Source: Candidatus Roseilinea mizusawaensis
Lineage (GTDB): Bacteria > Chloroflexota > Anaerolineae > J036 > Brachytrichaceae
Direction of reading: 5' to 3'
NCBI GenBank assembly: GCA_016841965.1
Contig: JAEANN010000044.1
Span: forward strand, 62,001 to 126,000
Length of the DNA stretch: 64,000 nucleotides
The notes beneath the pieces were generated by a model that saw only the letters and a program-made list of their open reading frames with translations, did no database searches and had not been told where the DNA came from. Numbering within the stretch: the stretch's first letter is position 1; every line of letters starts with the position of its first letter. The translations under genes were made by a program, and so were the position numbers. Shown piece after piece: positions 41,285 to 48,216 of the stretch.

Positions 41285-42311
41285 AATTGACGATCCCCAG
41301 CGGTGGCTCGTGGCGCAATACCCGCAGCGCATTCTCGTAGAACCCGGCAAACTCGCCGGCCGACACGTCGTTGCACGAGCCGATGTGCGGCGTGAGCAAC
41401 ACGTTCGCACTGGGGGTGCGCTCGATCAATTGCAACAACGGATTGTCCGGCTTGATCGGCTCCCATTCGTAAGTGTCGAAGGCAGCCCCGCTCAGGTGGC
41501 CCGCTTCCAGCGCGGCAACCACGGCCTGTTCGTCCACCACGCTGCCGCTGCCGGCCTCGACCAGCACGGCCCCGCGTTTCATCAGGGCGATGCGCGCCGC
41601 GTTCAGCCAGTGATCGGTCTCCGGGAAGTAGGGCAGCAGGCACACCACCATGTCACTTTCGCGGAGCAGCGCCTCTGGCTCGCGGTAAATGATGTTGAAT
41701 GACTGCTCGATGTGCGACGGCAACCGCGCGCGCTTGGTGTACAGCACGCGGCATTGCCATCCAACCAGCCGGCGCGCCAACTCGGCCCCGATCTCGCCGA
41801 AGCCCAGTATGCCGACCGTTTTGCCATACAACAGGCCGACCTGGGTTTGCCGGCTCCAGTTGAAGAAGAAGACATCCTCGGTGGTGCGGCGCGCCGGCCC
41901 GCCGATGAACTGCTCTGGGGCTTGGTGCAGGATCAGTTGTTCGGGCATGATCCGCCGCAGCACGGCCAGCATCTGCATCATGATGTGCTCGGCGACTGCG
42001 ATTGTCCCCACAATAGGCCGGGCAGCCACCGGCACGCCCATATCCCGCGCAGCCTGTAGATCAATATCATGAACCAGTGAGCCGATGCGCTGAATGAGCT
42101 TCAGCCGCGCGCCGGCGGCGATGATTTCGCGGTCGATGACGCCTGAACGTTCGCTGATGAGCACATCGACCTGTGGAATAAGTTGAAGCACTTCAGCCCG
42201 CGAGGGGTTGCGGCGCATGACGACGTTCAGGCCGGCCGGCGCCGCATTCAACCGCCATTGCTGATGCTGCTGCCCCAGCGGGCACAGATAGAGCACATCC
42301 AGATGTGACAT
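41283..42311 (-). CDS. D-isomer-specific 2-hydroxyacid dehydrogenase family protein
   Basis: 342-residue NAD-dependent dehydrogenase fold. The dinucleotide motif GFGEIG is at 170-175. The catalytic Glu lies in DTYEWEP (282-284) and the His in TPHIGS (309). The third catalytic residue, Arg in the usual N-x-x-R-G-x-x-V-D motif, aligns with Ser255 (EAGSGSVVDE). The reaction may therefore be altered or lost. The ATG at 42311 follows TACACT by 6 nt; the longer frame to 42350 would run through that promoter. Divergent from a GH4 glycosidase gene across 39 bp, suggesting a shared sugar-acid role. Confidence 0.85.
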   Translation of the reverse strand: MSHLDVLYLCPLGQQHQQWRLNAAPAGLNVVMRRNPSRAEVLQLIPQVDVLISERSGVIDREIIAAGARLKLIQRIGSLVHDIDLQAARDMGVPVAARPIVGTIAVAEHIMMQMLAVLRRIMPEQLILHQAPEQFIGGPARRTTEDVFFFNWSRQTQVGLLYGKTVGILGFGEIGAELARRLVGWQCRVLYTKRARLPSHIEQSFNIIYREPEALLRESDMVVCLLPYFPETDHWLNAARIALMKRGAVLVEAGSGSVVDEQAVVAALEAGHLSGAAFDTYEWEPIKPDNPLLQLIERTPSANVLLTPHIGSCNDVSAGEFAGFYENALRVLRHEPPLGIVN

Positions 42312-42317
42312 GCAGCG

Positions 42318-42323
42318 AGTGTA
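42318..42323 (-). promoter_or_regulatory. TACACT -10 element of the leaderless dehydrogenase gene
   Basis: Reverse-strand TACACT, 6 nt, then the ATG at 42311. A plus-strand TACACT overlaps at 42322-42327 and may serve the GH4 gene, which has a ribosome-binding site (AAAAGG) before its ATG. Confidence 0.6.
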
Positions 42324-42350
42324 CACTACACAAGTGCAAAAGGCGCCCAC

Positions 42351-43670
42351 ATGACACGCTCGCTAAAAATCGTCTTTATCGGCGCCGGCAGCGTCAGCTT
42401 TGGCCCGTCCGTTCTTGGCGATCTGTTCAGCCTGGCCGACCGACTGCGCGGCAGTCAAGTCTGGCTGGTGGATGTCAATGAGCCGGCAGTGCTGCTGATG
42501 GCGCAGGTCGCGGCGCGCGCCAACGACGCGCTGGGACACCCCTTTGCGCTGCATCACACCACCGCGCGCACAGAGGCCCTGCCCGGCGCGGATTTTGTCA
42601 TTGTGTCGGCCGCCGTTGACCGGCTGGCGACGTGGCGATTAGACTGGCAAATTCCACTCAAGCACGGTGTGCGTCACGTGCTGGGTGAGAACGGCGGGCC
42701 GGGCGGCCTTTCACATGCGTTGCGCAGCATTCCTCTCGTTCTGGACATCGCGCGCGATGTGCAGACGTTGTGCCCCAATGCGTTGCTTATCAACTTCACC
42801 AATCCGGTCAGCCGGGTGTGTCTGGCGCTCAGCCGGCGCACGGGCCTGCGCTTCGTCGGGCTGTGTCACCAGATCGACGCAGGCTATCGGCTGGTCAATC
42901 GTGTGCTGGGTCTTGTCTCGCCCGATGGCAAAGCCGGCCATGGGCTGACTGCCGAGATCGAGCAGAAGATGCATCTCACCGCCGCCGGCTTGAACCATTT
43001 CACCTTCATCCTGGAGATGCGCGAGCGCGAGAGCGGGCGTGATCTATACCCTGAGTTCCGCGACACAGTGAAGCGCATGCCGCCGGATTTCGAGTTGATG
43101 TCGCGCCGGCTGCTCGACACGTATGGGCTGTTCTGTGCTGTCGGTGATCTGCATGCCGGCGAGTACGTCGGATTTGCGCACGAGACGATCCCCCTCATCG
43201 GCTATGATTTCGACGCCTATGAGCGGCGCAGCCGCGAGCAGTGGGCGCGGCTGCAAGCTATTGCGCGCGGCGAGGCGCCTATCGAGATCCGTGAATCACG
43301 CGAACGGGTGGCGCAGATCATCGACGCAGTAGCGCATGATCTGAACCGCCCCGAGTTGGCCGTCAATATCCGCAACGATGGCTGGATTGCCAATCTGCCC
43401 GTCGGCGCAGTAGTGGAGATTCCGGGCCTGGTGAACGCGGCCGGCGTGCATGGTGTGCCGGTGGGCGAGTTGCCGGCCGGCCTGGCCGCGCTCATGCGCC
43501 GCGAGATCGACATTCAAGAGCTGGTCGTTACCGCAGCCGTCGAGGGGGATCGTCGGGCTGCTCTGCAGGCGCTGCTGCTCGATCCGCACATTCATGCCTA
43601 CGCGCAGGCCGAGCACTTGCTGGATGATCTGTTGCGTGCGCACGCGAAGTATTTGCCGCAGTTTGCGTAA
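42351..43670 (+). CDS. GH4 family alpha-glucosidase/alpha-galactosidase
   Basis: 439-residue NAD+ and Mn2+-dependent glycosidase. N-terminal Rossmann motif GAGSVSFG, then NFTNPVSRV and GLCHQIDAGY, where Cys and His bind the metal. It acts by an oxidation-elimination route on alpha- or beta-glycosides. Family membership does not settle the sugar; MelA/AglA-type proteins are nearest in appearance. It is next to a hydroxyacid dehydrogenase, a URO-D-like protein and a GPH symporter, so a small carbohydrate-use locus is likely. Confidence 0.9.
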   Translation: MTRSLKIVFIGAGSVSFGPSVLGDLFSLADRLRGSQVWLVDVNEPAVLLMAQVAARANDALGHPFALHHTTARTEALPGADFVIVSAAVDRLATWRLDWQIPLKHGVRHVLGENGGPGGLSHALRSIPLVLDIARDVQTLCPNALLINFTNPVSRVCLALSRRTGLRFVGLCHQIDAGYRLVNRVLGLVSPDGKAGHGLTAEIEQKMHLTAAGLNHFTFILEMRERESGRDLYPEFRDTVKRMPPDFELMSRRLLDTYGLFCAVGDLHAGEYVGFAHETIPLIGYDFDAYERRSREQWARLQAIARGEAPIEIRESRERVAQIIDAVAHDLNRPELAVNIRNDGWIANLPVGAVVEIPGLVNAAGVHGVPVGELPAGLAALMRREIDIQELVVTAAVEGDRRAALQALLLDPHIHAYAQAEHLLDDLLRAHAKYLPQFA

Positions 43671-43706
43671 CAGGCTGCCGGCGCAGCCCGACCAACAAGG
43701 GCCTGA

Positions 43707-44786
43707 CTAATACCGGCCCAATGCCAGCCCCTTTTGGATGAAATAGCAATAGGTATCGTAGTAAACCGTGTTGGGGATGGAGTGGTCGCTGTGCAGCACA
43801 TAGCCGTAGCCCTGTTTGACAACCGGGATTTTGGCTTCCAGCTCGGCGTCGATCACGGCGCGATCGTTGGTGTACAGGGCGCGCACGTCGATGCCGCCCA
43901 TAAACGATAGCCGGTCGCCATACTCACGATGCAGCTTGAGCAGATCCATGCCGGCCTTGACCTCGATCACTTGCAGCATGTCGATGCCGGCGCGCAACAT
44001 GCCCGGCAGCAACGGCGCCACGTAGCCGCACGAGTGCATGATGACCGGCAGGCCCTTGCTCTTGGCGAAGTCAATGGTCAACTTGTGGGCCGGCTCGATG
44101 ATCTCGCGGTACATGGCCGGCGACATGAACGGGCGCTGCTTGAACCCCATGTCTTCGTAGTACCAGATGCCGTCGGGCAGCCCCTCTTCGGCAAACAGCA
44201 TCTCTTGCAGTTCCACGTTCAGTTGTGCGTAGGTCATGGCCATGTCGCGCACCCAGTCGGGGTCCTCGGCCATGCCGATCAGCATCCATTGGTGGCCGGT
44301 GACATCTTTGAGAATCTCGAACACGTTGACGCCGGACCAGGCGAAGAAACGGCCGGCCCGACGCGCCCGCTCTTTCGCTGCGCGGTAATCCTCGAACTTG
44401 ATGCGCCGGCGCTCGGCCTTCAGCTTCGGCTTGATGTGGGCTTCCCAGTTTGTTCGATCCTTGACCAGAAAATCGATGTGCTCCGGCGTCGCGTCGTGCA
44501 ACTTGTGGGTGCGCAGGATGGCGTAGTTGCCGTTGCGCACCAGCCGGGTTTCCTCAGTCTCTTCCAGCACTTCGGGCACAAAATCCAGATCGGCCACCAT
44601 CTCGAACGGCGAGACCAATTCGAGGTCGAAGCCAAAATGATCGCAGAGTGATTCAGCGGGCTTCAAGTGGCCCTGTTGGGTCCAGGTGGCCTGCGTGTCG
44701 TTCCAGAAATGCTCAAACAGGCCGATGCGGTCCACCGGCTTGCGGCGCAGAATGTTCTCGATGCGTTCTCGTCCAGTCAGTTCCAT
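43707..44786 (-). CDS. Uroporphyrinogen decarboxylase (URO-D)-like protein
   Basis: 359 residues of the URO-D/MtbA superfamily (GRERIENILRRKPVDR at the N-terminus; MHSCGYVAPLLPGML and MGGIDVRALYTND later). The HSCG motif suggests a zinc-dependent methyltransferase or an uncharacterised member rather than heme-pathway HemE, which has a different N-terminus. Such proteins are often found in carbohydrate loci with unknown roles. The ATG at 44786 has GGAG upstream; a TTG at 44804 is less likely. It may be co-transcribed with the GPH symporter upstream (90-bp gap). Confidence 0.82.
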   Translation of the reverse strand: MELTGRERIENILRRKPVDRIGLFEHFWNDTQATWTQQGHLKPAESLCDHFGFDLELVSPFEMVADLDFVPEVLEETEETRLVRNGNYAILRTHKLHDATPEHIDFLVKDRTNWEAHIKPKLKAERRRIKFEDYRAAKERARRAGRFFAWSGVNVFEILKDVTGHQWMLIGMAEDPDWVRDMAMTYAQLNVELQEMLFAEEGLPDGIWYYEDMGFKQRPFMSPAMYREIIEPAHKLTIDFAKSKGLPVIMHSCGYVAPLLPGMLRAGIDMLQVIEVKAGMDLLKLHREYGDRLSFMGGIDVRALYTNDRAVIDAELEAKIPVVKQGYGYVLHSDHSIPNTVYYDTYCYFIQKGLALGRY

Positions 44787-44875
44787 GGGAGTGTTCTCCG
44801 GCAAAAAGATTCGCTTTGAGGTTGGCGTCGGATCGGCGAGCCTATCGAACCGATCGGCCAGCCAAATAATCCATT

Positions 44876-46276
44876 TTAGGCGGCGCGCTCGCGGCGTTTC
44901 TGCAGTTCAGCGAGCGTCTGCTCATGCTGGGCTTTGGTGATGGGAAAACGCCACACCAGTCCCATGCCGATCAGCAGGACGATCGCCGGTGCAGGCCCGA
45001 TCATCCAGCGGATGGCCAGCAGGGCGCTGTCGGGTTGGATGATGGGCGTTGTGGCGTTTGCCGGCGGCGTGATGTAGCCGGCCCATGCCAACACCTGGCT
45101 GACCAGAAACAGGCCGACGGCCAACCCCAGCTTTTGCAGCAGGACGAAGAAGCCGTAGAATGCGCCCTCGCGCCGGCGGCCGGTCTGCAACTCATCTAGT
45201 TCGATCACATCCGGCAGCATGGCCCACGGTACGAGATATGCTGTCGCCACGCCGACGCCGGCCAGCGCGCCCAGCGCGATGATGATCCACGCCGGCCAGT
45301 CGGGTTGCACCGCAAACAGCGCGAACGACACCGCGATCCAGAACCCCATGCCCCGGAAGTACACGCCTTTCTTGCCGGTGCGCCGGCTGACGCGCGTCCA
45401 GATGAATAGCCAGATCAGCGCGCTGCCTTGCACGGCAAGAATCACCAACGGGGTCAAGTCGGGCTGGCGCAGCCAGTAGGTAAGGTAATACACCACGATG
45501 GTCGAGACAGTTTGCACCACCAGCCACGACGCAAGATAGATGCCGGTGACATAGCGAAAGGCGCGGTTGGCAAAGGTGAAGCGCAGGGCCTCGATAAACG
45601 GCATAGGCGCTTCTTCCTCAGCCGTGTGGCGCTCATACGTGCCCCAGAAGGCGAAGAAGAACGGCACGGTTGCCACGATCGCCCAAACCAGGGCCGAGAC
45701 TGCGTAAGCCGTTTGCAGCCCGGCAGCCGGCTGAATGGCGTTCACGATGATGGGGTGCACGACAGCGGCGATCAACCCGCTGCCGATGGAGAACGCGAAG
45801 CGATACTGATTCAGGCTGGTGCGCTCGTCGTAATCGCGCGTCAGCTCTGCCGTCAGCGCAGTGTACGGCACGTTGACTACGGTAAAGGCCAGATCGAGCA
45901 TCAGCGAGACCACCAGGTAGTACACAAACCGGCCTGTCTCGTCGAAAGGCGGCACAAGGAACAGCAACAGGAATGTCACGCCAAACGGCGCCGCGCCGAA
46001 CAGGAACCATGGCCGGCGCCGGCCCCAGCGCGTGTGCACGCGATCCGAGATCATGCCGACCAGCGGATCATTGATCGAATCCCAGATTTTGTTGAGCAGC
46101 AGGATCAGGCCGGCTGCCGCCGGCGGCACGCGCGCCACGTCGGTCAAAAAGTACAGCAAAAAGAATGACATGATGGCCGTGGCGACCGCCGGGCCAACAT
46201 CGCCGGCGCCAAAGGCCAGCTTGGTCACGAAAGGGACTTTCTCGCTTGCCTGGGTAGCATTTGCTGATATGTGCAT
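44876..46276 (-). CDS. GPH-family sugar:cation symporter (MelB-like MFS)
   Basis: 466-residue permease with 12 predicted helices. WDSINDPLVGMISDRVHTRWGRRRPW is broken here as DPLVGMISDR and RWGRRRPW, the classic GPH loop 2-3 signature. The family couples uptake of glycosides, pentosides or hexuronides to Na+ or H+. The ATG follows GGGAGGT. Its position next to GH4 and URO-D-like genes fits import of a disaccharide or glycoside later cut inside the cell. Confidence 0.9.
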   Translation of the reverse strand: MHISANATQASEKVPFVTKLAFGAGDVGPAVATAIMSFFLLYFLTDVARVPPAAAGLILLLNKIWDSINDPLVGMISDRVHTRWGRRRPWFLFGAAPFGVTFLLLFLVPPFDETGRFVYYLVVSLMLDLAFTVVNVPYTALTAELTRDYDERTSLNQYRFAFSIGSGLIAAVVHPIIVNAIQPAAGLQTAYAVSALVWAIVATVPFFFAFWGTYERHTAEEEAPMPFIEALRFTFANRAFRYVTGIYLASWLVVQTVSTIVVYYLTYWLRQPDLTPLVILAVQGSALIWLFIWTRVSRRTGKKGVYFRGMGFWIAVSFALFAVQPDWPAWIIIALGALAGVGVATAYLVPWAMLPDVIELDELQTGRRREGAFYGFFVLLQKLGLAVGLFLVSQVLAWAGYITPPANATTPIIQPDSALLAIRWMIGPAPAIVLLIGMGLVWRFPITKAQHEQTLAELQKRRERAA

Positions 46277-46317
46277 CCGTGAACCTCCCGCACACAGTGT
46301 ATATCAGGTGTCGGAGT

Positions 46318-46348
46318 GTCAGACGACAGACGGCAGACGACAGAAAGC
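46318..46348. repeat. Short degenerate CAGACGACAGACGG repeat
   Basis: CAGACGACAGACGG followed by CAGACGACAGAAAG in the 92-bp gap between the symporter and aldehyde dehydrogenase genes. No gene or promoter is evident there. Confidence 0.55.
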
Positions 46349-46368
46349 AGTTGCTCACTCGTCAATCG

Positions 46369-47745
46369 CTACACCAGCCGGCGCAACAGGCGCAACAAGC
46401 TGTCTGAATAGGGCATGTATCGCTGAGGGATATCCAGCCAGAAGGGTTTCTTCAGCACCGCCTTCGCGTGTGTGAATGTGTCGAAGCTATGGCGCCCGTG
46501 GTACTTGCCCATGCCGCTGGCTCCCACGCCTCCGAATGGCAAAGCCGGGTTCGAGAAGTGCAGAATGACGTCGTTGATACACACCCCGCCAGAGGATGTT
46601 TCGCGCAATATGCGTTCTTGATGTGCTGGGTCTCGCGAAAACAAATACAGCGCCAGGGGCGTGGGGCGCGCGTTCACAAATCGAACCGCCTCGTCGAACG
46701 TGTGATAGTCGATGATCGGTAGCAACGGTCCGAAGATTTCTTCCTGCATCAGTGGACTATCGAGCGGCGGTGTGTCGATTAGCGTCGGCGCGATATAACG
46801 ATCAGCAGGGTCAGTCTGCCCCCCCTGAATGATACGGCCCGTGTCCAGCAGCGCGCGCAGTCGGTTGAAGTGTCGGTCATTGATGATGCGTCCATAGTCC
46901 GGGCTGCGCTGTGGGTTGTCGCCAAAAAATTTGCGTATGGCGTTGTGGGCAAGGGCAATGAAGTCGGACTTGATGCGCCGGTCGATCAGCACGTAGTCGG
47001 GCGCAATGCAGATCTGTCCGGCATTGGTGAACTTGCCCCAGATGATGCGCTGTGTTGCTGTTGTCAGGTCTACCTCGGCATCGATGATGGCTGGACTTTT
47101 GCCGCCCAGTTCGAGGGTAACCGGCGTCAGGTGTTGCGCGGCTGCTTGCAAGATCAATTTGCCCACTGCCGCGCCGCCGGTATAGAAGATGTAGTCGAAG
47201 CGATGCCTGAGCAGCGCCTGAGCAATTTGTGCGTCGCCCTCGATCACCGCGACGTAGCCGGGGTCGAACGTGTCGGCGACCAGCCGCGCGAGTAGGCTGG
47301 ATGTGGCCGGCGCAAGCTCAGAAGGTTTCAGCACGGCGCAGTTCCCGGCAGCGATTGCGCCGATCAATGGCGCGATCATCAGCAGGAATGGGAAATTCCA
47401 CGGCCCGATAATGAGGATGATCCCGTATGGCTCTGGGTAGATCCAGGCGGACCCCGGCCATTGCACCCAGTGCGTTGACACACGCCGGGGCGCAGCCCAT
47501 TTGCGCAGTCTGCTGCGGATATGCTTCAGGTCTTCGAGCGCCATGCCGATCTCAGTAGCAAATCCTTCGACTGCCGATTTGCGCAAATCGGCCTGCAAAG
47601 CAGCCAGAATCGCGTGTTCGTTGCCGCGCACAGCCCGTTCCAGCGCGCGGAGTTGCCGGAGCCGAAACTCGACCGGACGAGTCTGGCCAGAGTCATAGAA
47701 AGCGCGCTGGCGATTCAGGATTGCAGTGATGTTCGTGTCAGACAT
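46369..47745 (-). CDS. Aldehyde dehydrogenase family protein (class 3-like)
   Basis: 458-residue NAD(P)+-dependent oxidoreductase converting aldehydes to acids. Catalytic Cys246 is in NAGQICIAPD and general base Glu212 in LELGGKSP. PWNFPFLL and YTGGAAVGK line the cofactor site. The short length and hydrophobic C-terminus resemble class 3/fatty aldehyde dehydrogenases. TAAAAT lies 7 nt before the ATG with no ribosome-binding site. Monocistronic by appearance. Confidence 0.92.
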   Translation of the reverse strand: MSDTNITAILNRQRAFYDSGQTRPVEFRLRQLRALERAVRGNEHAILAALQADLRKSAVEGFATEIGMALEDLKHIRSRLRKWAAPRRVSTHWVQWPGSAWIYPEPYGIILIIGPWNFPFLLMIAPLIGAIAAGNCAVLKPSELAPATSSLLARLVADTFDPGYVAVIEGDAQIAQALLRHRFDYIFYTGGAAVGKLILQAAAQHLTPVTLELGGKSPAIIDAEVDLTTATQRIIWGKFTNAGQICIAPDYVLIDRRIKSDFIALAHNAIRKFFGDNPQRSPDYGRIINDRHFNRLRALLDTGRIIQGGQTDPADRYIAPTLIDTPPLDSPLMQEEIFGPLLPIIDYHTFDEAVRFVNARPTPLALYLFSRDPAHQERILRETSSGGVCINDVILHFSNPALPFGGVGASGMGKYHGRHSFDTFTHAKAVLKKPFWLDIPQRYMPYSDSLLRLLRRLV

Positions 47746-47752
47746 GCCTGCA

Positions 47753-47758
47753 ATTTTA
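47753..47758 (-). promoter_or_regulatory. TAAAAT -10 element of the leaderless aldehyde dehydrogenase gene
   Basis: Reverse-strand TAAAAT, 7 nt, then the ATG at 47745. Confidence 0.6.
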
Positions 47759-47874
47759 GGGGGTTCGATAGAGCGGGGCCGGTGAACCGATGCAGAGGAA
47801 TGCTGTCAGATGGCGAGATCGCCGGCCCCAAAAGCCGGCCCCAAGGTCACAAGACCTTCAGGGTTGGCATCAAG

Positions 47875-47948
47875 TACCCCCGGCAGGACTCGAACCCACA
47901 ACACCCGCCTTAGGACGGCGGTGTTCTATCCGATTGAACTACGGGGGC
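47875..47948 (-). tRNA. tRNA-Arg (anticodon CCT)
   Basis: Acceptor arms GCCCCCG and CGGGGGT (the outer pair would be a G-U wobble), anticodon stem CCGCC/GGCGG around GTCCTAA giving anticodon CCT (codon AGG), and T arm GGGTTCGAGTCC. CCA is not encoded. Its 5' acceptor strand overlaps the end of the glutaredoxin-like gene by about 10 bp. Downstream, AAGGTC-ttgt-GACCTT and a GC-rich duplicated segment could act as a weak terminator. Confidence 0.9.
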
Positions 47949-48205
47949 GATTCGCCTGTCTTGATTGTAACTGATCGCGCCAGGGCCGCCGCCAGCGTCT
48001 GTGGATCAATCGGCGCTGTCAACGTCGGTCCGCCCTCGAGCGCGATCACGGGAATCTTGTCCCAGTATTGGCGCAGCGCTGCGCGGTCTTCGTCGATGTT
48101 GACGCGCACAATCTGCGCGTTGTGCGCTGCTGCCAGTTGTGCCAGTGGCCCTGCGATCTCTTCGCACAGGCCGCATCGGGGGCGGTAGTAGAACGTGATC
48201 CGCAT
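47939..48205 (-). CDS. Glutaredoxin-like protein (DUF836 family)
   Basis: 88-residue thioredoxin-fold protein. The redox motif CGLC is at residues 11-14 (FYYRPRCGLCEEI), followed by RVNIDEDRALRQ-like text and the cis-Pro at DKIPVIALEGG. Likely a small thiol oxidoreductase. The start lies 11 bp after the stop of the HerA-like gene, so the two are probably co-transcribed. The stop TAG falls within the 5' end of tRNA-Arg. Confidence 0.85.
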   Translation of the reverse strand: MRITFYYRPRCGLCEEIAGPLAQLAAAHNAQIVRVNIDEDRAALRQYWDKIPVIALEGGPTLTAPIDPQTLAAALARSVTIKTGESPP

Positions 48206-48216
48206 GGCTCGTTCGT

